This document shows positions 1 to 7,256 of a DNA stretch of 12,052 bases, one piece after another (within the stretch, counting starts at the first letter, position 1; each line of letters starts with the position of its first letter). A program made the position numbers and the translations under genes. The notes below the pieces were generated by a model. That model was not told the origin of the DNA. It did no database searches and saw nothing but the letters and a program-made list of their open reading frames with translations. Source of the DNA: Lachnospiraceae bacterium (GTDB lineage Bacteria > Bacillota > Clostridia > Lachnospirales > Lachnospiraceae); NCBI GenBank assembly GCA_021205045.1, contig JAJPYH010000168.1:1-12052 (forward strand), written 5' to 3'.

Positions 1-79
1 TTGGGACATTTTCTCTTGTGGTATATAAGGACATTATCATAAATGGCTTATATTTTTGTCAAATTTACATAAAATGTGA

Positions 80-108
80 TTGACAGACATAAAAAGCAAT
101 GCTAGAAT
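80..108 (+). promoter_or_regulatory. Sigma-A-type promoter of the malEFG-like operon
   Basis: A perfect TTGACA (80-85) is followed after 17 bases by TAGAAT (103-108), five of six matches to the -10 consensus. Transcription would start near 115 and give a leader of about 80 bases before the ATG at 195. A small inverted repeat, ACAT-AAA-ATGT (67-77), lies directly upstream of the -35 box and could be a regulator site, but it is short. The first 66 bases of the window are AT-rich and show no gene. Confidence 0.8.
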
Positions 109-129
109 AGCTTAGGCGGGAAAACCGTC

Positions 130-179
130 AAAAAATTTCACAAGACGTAGATGCAGGACGTCCTGTGAAAAATTTTTTT
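130..179 (+). promoter_or_regulatory. Terminator-like leader hairpin (possible attenuator) before malE
   Basis: Bases 136-148 (TTTCACAAGACGT) pair with 158-170 (ACGTCCTGTGAAA), giving 12 pairs with one A-C mismatch and a nine-base loop (149-157). The A-run at 130-135 can pair further with the following T-run after a two-base bulge. Seven T residues (173-179) follow directly, which is the layout of an intrinsic terminator. It lies between the promoter and the ribosome binding site at 182-187, so read-through or antitermination could control the operon. The right arm overlaps a perfect 12-base palindrome CAGGACGTCCTG (154-165), which could instead be a DNA operator. The structure is visible in the sequence; the regulatory role is inferred. 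Confidence 0.6.
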
Positions 180-194
180 ATAAGGAGAGAAAAA

Positions 195-1511
195 ATGAAA
201 AAGAAATTATTAGCGGTACTGCTTGCCGGGGCAATGACTGTTTCCATGCTCAGCGCCTGTGGCAGTTCCAGCAGTTCCAGCACAAGCAGCAGTTCTTCTG
301 AGAGCAGCTCCAGTGAGAGCACAAGCTCCAGCGAGAGCAGCAGTGACAGCACCACCACATCTACCGGTGCTGGTGAGACCATCACCATCTGGGTGGCGGA
401 CGCTGTTACCAGCCTGACTCAGACCAAGGCTGAGGAGTTCATGGCCGAGAATGGCTATGAGTATACCATCGTGGTAGAGTCTGTAGGTGAAGGCGACGCG
501 GCTTCCAATATGATTACCGACGTTGTGGGCGGCGCGGATATCTTCGGTTTTGCGCAGGATCAGCTGGCCCGTCTGGTGGCGGCAGGCGCCGTACAGCAGC
601 TGACCGGTACCGGCTATGATACCACCATTGAGGAGGAGAATGGCGCAGGTTCCGTAGCGGCGGCTACCTTCGGCTCCACTCTGTATGCGTTCCCCATGAG
701 CGCGGACAATGGCTATTTCCTGTATTATGACAGCAGTGTTGTGACTGATCCCACCTCTTTGGAGGCGATCGTAGCGGACTGCGAAGCGGCAGGCAAGAAT
801 TTCTACTTTGAGATCAACTCCGGCTGGTATCAGGTAGCATTCTTCTTTGGCACAGGCTGCACCCTTACTTATGAGACCAATGATGACGGCACCTTCGCTT
901 CCTGCGATATCGACTATGCGTCCGATGCCGGTGTTGTGGCATTAAAGGAGATCATCGAGCTGCAGTCCTCCTCCGCGTTCCAGAATGGTTCATCCCTGAG
1001 CAGCGCTACCAACGTGGGAGCCATCGTGGACGGCACATGGGATTCTGACGCGGCAAAGGAACTGTTCGGCGACAATTACGCGGCGGCAGCACTGCCGACC
1101 TTCGAAGGATCTGACGGCAATACTTATCAGCTGGGTGGCTTCAGCGGATATAAGCTTCTGGGCGTGAAGCCTCAGACAGACGCCGACAAGCTGAGAGCCT
1201 GCCTGGAGCTGGCTCAGTATCTGACCAGCGAAGAGTGCCAGCTTGAGAGATACAATGAAGTAGGCTGGGGCCCCTCCAATCTGGCAGCACAGGAAGATGA
1301 AGCTGTACAGTCTGACGTGGCTTTGAGCGCTCTGGCAGAGCAGTCCAACTACAGCATGGGTCAGGGACAGTATCCGGATGATTACTGGACCTTAGCCACC
1401 GCTCTTGGCGATGATATTATTTCCGGCAACATCACTTCCTCCACTTCCGATGATGATCTGATGACCACTCTGGAGGATTTCGAGACCAAGTGCATCTCTT
1501 ACGCACAGTAA
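195..1511 (+). CDS. malE: Sugar ABC transporter substrate-binding lipoprotein, maltose/maltodextrin type
   Basis: This 438-residue protein is the extracellular receptor of a CUT1-family sugar importer and would deliver substrate to the two downstream permeases. It starts with a lipoprotein signal (MKKK, hydrophobic core, lipobox LSAC with Cys22), so it should be lipid-anchored on the outer membrane face. A low-complexity Ser/Thr/Glu linker (residues 23-57) spaces the receptor from the membrane. The binding-protein fold begins at ETITIWVADAV (about 61). FPMSADNGYFLYYD (166-179) resembles the segment following the hinge strand in maltose-type receptors. I chose ATG 195 because AAGGAG (182-187) precedes it by seven bases and gives a normal signal peptide; the in-frame GTG at 165 lies inside the leader hairpin. 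The maltodextrin assignment is inferred from similarity and the MalF/MalG partners; another alpha-glucoside or oligosaccharide is possible. Confidence 0.85.
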   Translation: MKKKLLAVLLAGAMTVSMLSACGSSSSSSTSSSSSESSSSESTSSSESSSDSTTTSTGAGETITIWVADAVTSLTQTKAEEFMAENGYEYTIVVESVGEGDAASNMITDVVGGADIFGFAQDQLARLVAAGAVQQLTGTGYDTTIEEENGAGSVAAATFGSTLYAFPMSADNGYFLYYDSSVVTDPTSLEAIVADCEAAGKNFYFEINSGWYQVAFFFGTGCTLTYETNDDGTFASCDIDYASDAGVVALKEIIELQSSSAFQNGSSLSSATNVGAIVDGTWDSDAAKELFGDNYAAAALPTFEGSDGNTYQLGGFSGYKLLGVKPQTDADKLRACLELAQYLTSEECQLERYNEVGWGPSNLAAQEDEAVQSDVALSALAEQSNYSMGQGQYPDDYWTLATALGDDIISGNITSSTSDDDLMTTLEDFETKCISYAQ

Positions 1512-1545
1512 GGCTGAGTAAGCAATACAGTACATGAAGTTTTCA

Positions 1546-1572
1546 AAGGGGAGAGGCTGCATCTCTCCCCTT
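1546..1572 (+). other. Intercistronic hairpin between malE and malF
   Basis: AAGGGGAGAG (1546-1555) pairs perfectly over ten bases with CTCTCCCCTT (1563-1572) around a seven-base loop. The following sequence (GATTCTTT) is only weakly T-rich, so this is not a strong terminator. In binding-protein operons such structures often protect the upstream mRNA or cause partial termination, so that the receptor is made in excess over the permeases. That role is inferred here. Confidence 0.6.
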
Positions 1573-1603
1573 GATTCTTTCAGAAACATAGAATGGGGGT
1601 ACT

Positions 1604-2980
1604 ATGAAAAAAGTTGCGGCATTTTTTCAGGCGATCGGCGCTAATATCAAGGATATTGGCGTGACGTTCAAGGAAGGCGACTGGAAGACGAAGCTGTCTT
1701 TTGTAATCTTTGGCTTTGGTCCGCTTTTGAGAAAGTATTATCTGAGAGGCATAGCCTTTCTGGCGCTGGAAATCCTGTACATATGGTATATGGTTTCCTT
1801 TGGCACGTCCTATCTTGCCAAGTTTGGCACTCTGGGTACTGTGGAAACCGGAATGGATCCCACGACCTTTGTCACAGTCTATGGCGACAACAGCTTTCTG
1901 ATTTTGCTGTGGAGTCTTCTGAGTATTATGTTTACGGTTCTTCTGATCTGCCTTTGGCGGATGAATATCAGTGAGAACCGCCGTGAGGAGCTGGCGGCGA
2001 AGGTCGGCAAGGAGGTTCCCACAATCCGCCAGGATCTGCATCAGCTCATTGACAGTAAATTCAACTATACCTTATTGTCTCTGCCCACACTGGGTATTTT
2101 CCTGTTTATGATCCTGCCGATCATTTTCATGATCTGCGTGGCTTTTACCAACTATGACTTTACCCATCAGGCGCCGTCCAAGCTCTTTACCTGGGTGGGG
2201 CTGAGCAATTTTGCGAATCTGTTCTCCTTCGGCGGAGACGGCTTCGGCGCGACGTTTGGCAAGGTCTTAGGCTGGACTCTTGTATGGGCTTTCTTTGCAA
2301 CTTTCTTAAATTATTTCCTGGGAATGGCAGTGGCCATCCTGATCAATATGAAGGGGATCAAATTCAAGAAGCTGTGGAGGACTATCCTGGTCATGACCAT
2401 CGCGATCCCTCAGTTTGTTTCTCTTCTGTATGTGTCGAAGCTGTTCGCGGCGGATGGCCTAGTGAACTCTTATCTGCTGAAATGGGGCGTGATTTCGCAG
2501 GCTCTGCCCTTCTGGACCAATCCTACCTGGGCGAAGGTGACGATCATTGTCCTGAACTGCTGGGTGGGTATCCCCTATCTGATGCTGATCAGTACCGGTA
2601 TTCTGATGAATATTCCGGAGGATCTGTACGAGAGCGCCAGGATTGACGGAGCCAATCAGTTCCAGATGTTCCGGAAGATCACTCTTCCCTACATGCTGTT
2701 TGTAACCGGTCCGTATTTGCTGACGAGCTTCACGGGTAACCTGAATAACTTCAATATCATATACCTGCTCAGCGGCGGCGGGCCCACTACCATGTCCATG
2801 TCAGGAGGCGCCGGCACCACGGATCTGCTGATCACCTGGCTGTATAAGATGACGGTCAATGATACCAACTATTGCATGGCGGCTGTCATCGGTATCATGG
2901 TGTTCGTAGTGACGGCAGTGATTTCACTCGTTGTTTATGGCATGCTGCCATCCGTAAAAGATGAGGAGGGCTTCCAATAA
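1604..2980 (+). CDS. malF: Sugar ABC transporter permease, MalF/MdxF type
   Basis: This 458-residue membrane subunit should form the translocation pore with the next gene product. The N-terminal extension has two predicted membrane segments (about 48-66 and 98-118) and a charged cytoplasmic stretch (RREELAAKVGKEVPTIRQDL, about 126-145). The six-helix permease core starts near 156. About eight helices in total match the MalF/MdxF/GanP pattern rather than the shorter 290-300 residue permeases. The EAA loop that contacts the ATPase is clear at about 341-362 (LYESARIDGANQFQMFRKITLP). ATG 1604 is preceded by GGGGG (1595-1599). Its TAA stop shares one base with the malG ATG (TAATG at 2978-2982), implying coupled translation. 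The family is certain; maltodextrin as substrate is inferred. Confidence 0.88.
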   Translation: MKKVAAFFQAIGANIKDIGVTFKEGDWKTKLSFVIFGFGPLLRKYYLRGIAFLALEILYIWYMVSFGTSYLAKFGTLGTVETGMDPTTFVTVYGDNSFLILLWSLLSIMFTVLLICLWRMNISENRREELAAKVGKEVPTIRQDLHQLIDSKFNYTLLSLPTLGIFLFMILPIIFMICVAFTNYDFTHQAPSKLFTWVGLSNFANLFSFGGDGFGATFGKVLGWTLVWAFFATFLNYFLGMAVAILINMKGIKFKKLWRTILVMTIAIPQFVSLLYVSKLFAADGLVNSYLLKWGVISQALPFWTNPTWAKVTIIVLNCWVGIPYLMLISTGILMNIPEDLYESARIDGANQFQMFRKITLPYMLFVTGPYLLTSFTGNLNNFNIIYLLSGGGPTTMSMSGGAGTTDLLITWLYKMTVNDTNYCMAAVIGIMVFVVTAVISLVVYGMLPSVKDEEGFQ

Positions 2981-3879
2981 TGGCGAATAAAGCAAAACAG
3001 AGCGCCAAAGCAGCTGGCATTGAAATGAATAAGACGAAAGTTAAACCGGGTCATGTGGTTGCCTACATTGTGTTGATCCTGATCAGTATTATATGGCTGC
3101 TCCCCTTCGTGGGAATTGTGCTGCAGAGCTTCCGTTCCTTTACCCTGGAATACGGCGGTATGGTGGATTACCTGCTTCCCAAGACTTTTTCTCTGGACAG
3201 CTATACCTGGCTGTTTTCCGGTGAGAGCCAGTTCGTGAAGTGGTACGCCAATACCGTAACCATTGCATTCTTTGTGGCTATCGGCCAGACCTGCATGGTG
3301 CTGATGGTGAGCTACGCCCTGTCCCGCATGAGGTTCAGGGGCAGAACTCTCTGGATGAGGATCTGCCTGATCCTGGGCATGTTCCCCGGATTCCTGACCA
3401 TGATCTGCCTGTATTTCCTGTTAAAGCAGTTTGGTCTGACTCAGGCCGGTGCCATTCCGGGCTTGATCCTGGTGAGTGTGGCCAGTTCTGGTATGGGTTA
3501 TTATGTGTGCAAGGGCTTCTTTGACACTATCCCGAAGTCTTTGGATGAGGCAGCCAGAATTGACGGCGCTTCCCGGGCCAGGGTCTTCTTTACTATGATC
3601 ATCCCGCTGTCGAAGCCGATTATTATCTACACAGCTCTGACGGCGTTCATGGCTCCCTGGAACGACTATATCTTTGCTTCCTACATTGCTTTCGGCTATT
3701 CCGACAGCTACAATGTGGCCGTGGCCTTGTATCGGTGGGTCAATACCAACGACTATCAGGGATACTTCACCAGGTTCTGCGCCGGCGGCGTGTTGGTCGC
3801 CATTCCGGTTACCATCCTCTTCATGTGCCTGCAGAAGTACTATGTGGAAGGTGTTACCGGCGGTGCTGTGAAGGGATAA
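2980..3879 (+). CDS. malG: Sugar ABC transporter permease, MalG type
   Basis: This 299-residue inner-membrane permease is the second pore subunit of the importer. A basic N-terminus (residues 1-25) precedes the first helix (about 28-50), and about six helices are expected overall. The cytoplasmic EAA loop lies at about 188-212 (LDEAARIDGASRARVFFTMIIP), the site that docks on the ATPase coupling groove. The C-terminus reads YVEGVTGGAVKG, the usual ending of MalG-type proteins. It overlaps the malF stop codon by one base and is followed after 87 bases by a strong terminator, so it closes the operon. No ATPase gene occurs in this operon, as is common in Firmicutes where one shared MsmK-type ATPase energises several importers. 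Confidence 0.9.
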   Translation: MANKAKQSAKAAGIEMNKTKVKPGHVVAYIVLILISIIWLLPFVGIVLQSFRSFTLEYGGMVDYLLPKTFSLDSYTWLFSGESQFVKWYANTVTIAFFVAIGQTCMVLMVSYALSRMRFRGRTLWMRICLILGMFPGFLTMICLYFLLKQFGLTQAGAIPGLILVSVASSGMGYYVCKGFFDTIPKSLDEAARIDGASRARVFFTMIIPLSKPIIIYTALTAFMAPWNDYIFASYIAFGYSDSYNVAVALYRWVNTNDYQGYFTRFCAGGVLVAIPVTILFMCLQKYYVEGVTGGAVKG

Positions 3880-3966
3880 ATTGCTGCGCTGCGAGTTTTA
3901 TGCAGACGGCGGTGAGAAGCGATTTCTGAACTGCCTATAGGTTTATCGGTTTTAAACGGTTATGAG

Positions 3967-4001
3967 AACTGCTCGTCACTTCAGTGGCGGGCAGTTTTTT
4001 T
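3967..4001 (+). terminator. Intrinsic terminator of the malEFG-like operon
   Basis: AACTGCTCGTCAC (3967-3979) pairs with GTGGCGGGCAGTT (3984-3996) over 13 bases, including two G-T wobbles, around the loop TTCA. Seven T residues (3995-4001) follow. This is a textbook rho-independent terminator on the + strand. Confidence 0.9.
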
Positions 4002-4130
4002 GCCTATGTGAGGCACCCGAAGGACGTTTCGCAGAGGAAGTGACTGATTCGCAGTCAGATTGAGGAATATAATCAGCTTCTTACAGGCAAACTGCTCCTG
4101 ACGAGTCTGTTTATATCTCTTAAGTCGGCT
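4002..4130. other. Intergenic stretch with small inverted repeats, no gene seen
   Basis: The gap between malG and the ATPase gene (3880-4251) is 372 bases. After the terminator I see only short hairpins: TGCCT-ATGTG-AGGCA (4001-4015) and TGACTG-ATTCG-CAGTCA (4041-4057). Neither is followed by a T-run. An AGGACGTTTCGCAG stretch (4021-4034) loosely resembles the palindrome in the malE leader. No coding potential or known riboswitch is recognisable. Confidence 0.4.
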
Positions 4131-4159
4131 TTGAACAGTAACAAGTTGCGAAAAATAAT
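4131..4159 (+). promoter_or_regulatory. Candidate promoter of the second ABC operon
   Basis: TTGAAC (4131-4136, four of six matches) and AATAAT (4154-4159, five of six) are separated by 17 bases. This would start transcription near 4166 and give a leader of about 86 bases before the ATPase ATG at 4252. A short palindrome CTCCGGAG (4180-4187) and a second ribosome-binding-site/ATG pair (4184-4199) lie in that leader. Confidence 0.55.
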
Positions 4160-4251
4160 GAAATTTTAGTGGAATTGTTCTCCGGAGAGGTTTATTATGT
4201 GTTCTGTAAAGCTAATGACACACTCTCGCTCTGATAAGGAGATGAAATTTT

Positions 4252-5073
4252 ATGAAAATCGTTTTGCAGGATCTGACGAAAACCTTCCCTGCCCGGGGCA
4301 AAAAGAGCGAGGGAGAGGTGACTGCCGTGGATCATTTTAACTTTGAGATTCCTGATGGAGAGCTGATCGGCCTTCTGGGTCCTTCCGGCTGTGGAAAATC
4401 TACCACTCTAAATCTGATCAGCGGTCTGCTTGCCCCCACCAGCGGCAAAATCTTTTTTGGTGAGGATGATGTGACCAGCCTGCCTCCGGAGAACAGGGGT
4501 GTGGGGCTGGTGTTTCAAAATTATGCTCTCTATCCCCACCTGACAGTCAAAAAGAATATTATTTTTCCTCTGGAAAATTTAAAGGGAGATCAGAAGCTGA
4601 CCAAAGCCCAGATGTCTGAGAAGGCCATGGAGGTGGCGAAGCTGGTGCAGATTGAGAATCTGATGGACAGAAAGCCCGGTGAGCTCTCCGGCGGACAGCA
4701 GCAACGGGTTGCGATAGCAAGGGCGTTGGTCAAAATGCCACGGGTGCTTTTGCTGGACGAGCCTCTCTCCAACCTGGATGCCAGACTGCGGTTGCAGACC
4801 AGGGAGGAGATTCGCCGGATTCAGAGAAAAACGGGGATTACCACGGTCTTTGTGACCCATGACCAGGATGAGGCCATGAGCATTTCCGACAGAATTGTGG
4901 TTATGAAGGACGGACAATTACAGCAGATCGGAAAGCCTCAACAGGTCTACGACGATCCTGCCAATCTTTTTGTGGCAAAGTTTCTGGGAACGGCTCCAAT
5001 CAATGTATTGCAGGGCAGGGTGCAGGGCGGCAGAATCAGTATCGGCAGCGAGGCGGTCATGGAGAGTCAGTGA
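4252..5073 (+). CDS. Sugar ABC transporter ATPase, MalK/UgpC/MsmK type, nucleotide-binding part cut by an in-frame TGA
   Basis: This is the ATP-hydrolysing subunit of a CUT1 sugar importer, acting on the cytoplasmic side of the permeases. All catalytic motifs are intact: Walker A GPSGCGKST (43-51), Q-loop Gln89 (VFQNYALYPHLT), signature LSGGQ (145-149), Walker B LLLDE (166-170), D-loop SNLD (173-176) and the switch His203 (VTHDQDEAM). The nucleotide-binding domain ends near 240, and the reading frame stops at 273, early in the regulatory domain. Full-length relatives are about 370 residues or more. The missing sequence continues in the same frame after TGA 5071-5073, so the gene is interrupted by a single stop codon. 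ATG 4252 has AAGGAG (4236-4241) ten bases upstream. It may be a recent pseudogene, a working truncated ATPase, or one half of a split protein. Confidence 0.85.
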   Translation: MKIVLQDLTKTFPARGKKSEGEVTAVDHFNFEIPDGELIGLLGPSGCGKSTTLNLISGLLAPTSGKIFFGEDDVTSLPPENRGVGLVFQNYALYPHLTVKKNIIFPLENLKGDQKLTKAQMSEKAMEVAKLVQIENLMDRKPGELSGGQQQRVAIARALVKMPRVLLLDEPLSNLDARLRLQTREEIRRIQRKTGITTVFVTHDQDEAMSISDRIVVMKDGQLQQIGKPQQVYDDPANLFVAKFLGTAPINVLQGRVQGGRISIGSEAVMESQ

Positions 5074-5097
5074 GTAGATGATCAGGAGGCGACGGTG
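5071..5097 (+). other. In-frame stop followed by an internal ribosome binding site and GTG
   Basis: TGA (5071-5073) is the only stop in an otherwise continuous frame from 4252 to 5484. Seven codons after it, AGGAGG (5084-5089) is followed by a five-base spacer and GTG (5095-5097) in the same frame. Translation could therefore terminate and restart to yield the C-terminal domain separately. The AGGAGG also encodes Gln-Glu in the uninterrupted frame, so it may be coincidental. Confidence 0.75.
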
Positions 5098-5484
5098 GCC
5101 ATCCGCCCGGAGGGTTTTGTCCTGCAAAAGGACGGTCCTTTTACCTGTCAGCTTGACCGGCTGGAGGTCATGGGGCGGGATGTCAGCGTGATCAGTGAGC
5201 ATCCGGCCTGCGAAGCGCCGAAGGCGCGCTCCATTGTGCCTGCGGAGACGATGGTGGATCTGAGGCAGAAGGAGGTTCGTTTTGCTTTAAAGCCGGGAAA
5301 GGTGTTCCTTTTCCATAAGAAAACAGGGGTGCGCATTCCGTTTGTGCCGGTGGATGACAGCAGGAAGCCGCAGTTATTTTCCATAAAGGATGATGCCGAT
5401 GAAGAGCGGTTTGCCGCACACGCAAAAGATGACGGCATGGAATGGCAGTCCCCTGTGCAAAGGAAGGAGGCCTCTCATGATTGA
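5095..5484 (+). CDS. C-terminal regulatory (TOBE-like) domain of the interrupted ATPase
   Basis: This 129-residue stretch is the remainder of the MalK/UgpC-type ATPase above. It begins with VAIRPEGFVL, the conserved entry to the regulatory domain, and includes the beta-rich segments LDRLEVMGRDVSVIS and VRFALKPGKVFLFHKKTGVRIPF typical of TOBE/OB-like modules. In MalK this domain helps dimerise the ATPase and binds regulators. The last 35 residues (SIKDDADEERFAAHAKDDG and on) form a charged tail beyond the usual family end. It has no nucleotide-binding motif and could not act alone. Whether it is translated depends on restart at GTG 5095. Its TGA overlaps the next start codon by eight bases (5477-5484), so translation through this segment would couple to the permease gene. 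Confidence 0.7.
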   Translation: MAIRPEGFVLQKDGPFTCQLDRLEVMGRDVSVISEHPACEAPKARSIVPAETMVDLRQKEVRFALKPGKVFLFHKKTGVRIPFVPVDDSRKPQLFSIKDDADEERFAAHAKDDGMEWQSPVQRKEASHD

Positions 5485-6370
5485 GAAAAAAAGCGCCAAA
5501 GCCTGGCTTTATCTTTTGCCGGCTTTTCTGTTTCTGGCCGCATTCATGATTTATCCTCTGATTGATGTATTTATCTACTCCTTTGAGGAAGGGTACAATT
5601 CCGCGTCCCAGACCTACTACGGCATCGGCCTGTACAATTATTCCTATGTACTCCATGACACCTATTTTCTGCAGGCAGTCAAAAATACCTTTCTGCTGGT
5701 GATCATCACAGTGCCTCTGTCCACGGGACTGGCCCTGCTGATTTCCGTGGCTTTAAATTCCATCAAAGCATTGCGGGAATTTTTGCAGACGGTTTATTTC
5801 CTGCCTTATGTGACCAACACCCTGGCGGTTGGGCTGGTGTTCATGATTTTATTTAAAAAGACCGCTTATTCGGACGGTCTTGTCAATCTGCTGATTCAGT
5901 TTTTTGGGGGCAGCAGCGTGGATTTCATTGACGGGCCTTACTGGGCGAAGATGTTTGTACTCTGCTTTTACACCATCTGGGTGGTGATGCCCTTCAAAAT
6001 CCTGATTCTGACCAGCGCGCTGGCCAGCGTTAATCCCATTTATTACAGTGCGGCCAGGGTGGATGGAACTCCGGTATGGAGAATCTTCTTTAAAATTACG
6101 CTGCCCATGATTTCTCCGATGATTTTTTACCTGGTGATCACCGGCTTCATTGGGGCGTTCAAGGCTTACTCCGATGCGGTGGCGCTGTTTGGCACAGACT
6201 TAAACGCGGCGGGGATGAATACCATTGTGGGCTATGTATACGATATGCTTTACGGAGACAGCGGGGGATACCCGTCCTTTGCCTCCGCAGCGGCTATCAT
6301 TCTGTTTGTCATTGTGCTGACGATTACCTGTATCAACCTGCTGGTGAGCCGAAAGCACGTGTATTATTAA
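5477..6370 (+). CDS. Sugar ABC transporter permease, UgpA/MsmF (MalF short) type
   Basis: This 297-residue membrane protein is the first permease of the second importer. A basic start (MIEKKSAK) leads into helix 1 (about 10-35), and about six helices follow in the normal core layout. The EAA loop lies at about 188-212 (IYYSAARVDGTPVWRIFFKITLP). An exposed loop, YNSASQTYYGIGLYNYSYVL, follows helix 1 as is usual for the family. I chose ATG 5477 because the AGGAAGGAGG at 5461-5470 precedes it by six bases; the upstream in-frame start at 5390 lies within the preceding gene. It overlaps the end of the ATPase C-terminal segment by eight bases. The substrate cannot be read from the sequence; CUT1 transporters carry oligosaccharides, glycosides or glycerol-phosphate. 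Confidence 0.9.
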   Translation: MIEKKSAKAWLYLLPAFLFLAAFMIYPLIDVFIYSFEEGYNSASQTYYGIGLYNYSYVLHDTYFLQAVKNTFLLVIITVPLSTGLALLISVALNSIKALREFLQTVYFLPYVTNTLAVGLVFMILFKKTAYSDGLVNLLIQFFGGSSVDFIDGPYWAKMFVLCFYTIWVVMPFKILILTSALASVNPIYYSAARVDGTPVWRIFFKITLPMISPMIFYLVITGFIGAFKAYSDAVALFGTDLNAAGMNTIVGYVYDMLYGDSGGYPSFASAAAIILFVIVLTITCINLLVSRKHVYY

Positions 6371-6380
6371 AGGAGTTTTT

Positions 6381-7256
6381 ATGGACGATCTGACAAGCTA
6401 TGAAAAAATCACCCGCCGTACCCGCGCGCGGCAGCATATCACGAAGACGCTGACCTACATTTTGCTGCTCTTCTGGGCTTTTATGGTGCTGTTTCCTTTT
6501 TACTGGATGATACTGACTTCCATCAAGAGCTACAGTTCCTATAACGCGGAGTATATTCCCTCGTTTATTGCCCGCTCACCCACGCTGCAAAATTATGTGG
6601 ATGCCTTTACCACGGTACCGTTAGGAAGGTATTTGCTGAATACGCTGATTTTTACTCTGATTACCACGGCCATCATGCTGGTGGTGACCACCCTTGCGGC
6701 CTTCGCCTTCGCCAGACTGGAATTCCGGGGCAAGAATATTGTGTTCACACTGTTTTTGTCTCTGATGATGATTCCCAATGAACTGGTGGTCATTACGAAT
6801 TTTACTACCATCACAAATCTGGGCTGGAGAAATACCTTTGTGGGACTGATTCTGCCCTCGGTGACCAGTGTGTTTTATATTTATCTGCTGAGGGAAAATT
6901 TCGCGCAGGTGCCGGATGAGCTTTATTACGCCGCGAAGGTGGACGGAACCTCGGACCTGCGATATCTGCGGCGGGTGCTGATTCCCATCTGTAAGCCCAC
7001 AATGATTACCATTGTGATCCTGAAAATTATCGAGTGCTGGAATTCTTATGTGTGGCCGCGCCTGATCACTGACGATGAGGCCTATTATCTGGTGTCCAAC
7101 GGCATTCAGGAGATCAGGGAGAACGGGTTCGGCCGGGAAAATATTCCCGCCATGATGGCGGCGGTGGTGGTGATTTCCGCGCCGCTGATTATTCTGTTCC
7201 TCTGCTTCAGGAAGCAGATCATGGCAGGGGTAGCCAGGGGAGGAACTAAAGGATGA
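6381..7256 (+). CDS. Sugar ABC transporter permease, UgpE/MsmG (MalG) type
   Basis: This 291-residue membrane protein is the partner permease of the second importer. A cytoplasmic basic N-terminus (TRRTRARQHITK) precedes helix 1 (about 24-48), and about six helices are expected. The EAA loop is at about 180-204 (LYYAAKVDGTSDLRYLRRVLIP), and the C-terminus ends AGVARGGTKG, matching the MalG-type ending. AAAGGAG (6369-6375) overlaps the upstream TAA and sits five bases before the ATG, so the two permeases are likely made in equal amounts. The TGA overlaps the next ATG by four bases (ATGA at 7253-7256). All family landmarks are intact, so the membrane part of this transporter looks functional even though the ATPase gene is interrupted. 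Confidence 0.9.
   Translation: MDDLTSYEKITRRTRARQHITKTLTYILLLFWAFMVLFPFYWMILTSIKSYSSYNAEYIPSFIARSPTLQNYVDAFTTVPLGRYLLNTLIFTLITTAIMLVVTTLAAFAFARLEFRGKNIVFTLFLSLMMIPNELVVITNFTTITNLGWRNTFVGLILPSVTSVFYIYLLRENFAQVPDELYYAAKVDGTSDLRYLRRVLIPICKPTMITIVILKIIECWNSYVWPRLITDDEAYYLVSNGIQEIRENGFGRENIPAMMAAVVVISAPLIILFLCFRKQIMAGVARGGTKG

Noticed and set aside
165..194. GTG at 165 as the start of the malE gene
   Set aside because: It lies within the leader hairpin, has no ribosome binding site and would spoil the signal peptide. ATG 195 has AAGGAG at the right distance.
250..365. Serine-codon repeats in the malE gene as a microsatellite or mobile repeat
   Set aside because: The repeats encode the ordinary low-complexity linker after a lipobox and use mixed Ser codons in frame, so protein-level selection explains them.
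4001..4130. A riboswitch or T-box leader before the ATPase gene
   Set aside because: Only two short unrelated hairpins are visible, they lie upstream of the likely promoter, and no conserved riboswitch core is recognisable.
5071..5073. TGA read as selenocysteine or as a reassigned sense codon
   Set aside because: Several other genes here end at TGA, so it is not reassigned. MalK-type ATPases have no selenocysteine site at this position, and I see no obvious SECIS-like stem-loop right after it.
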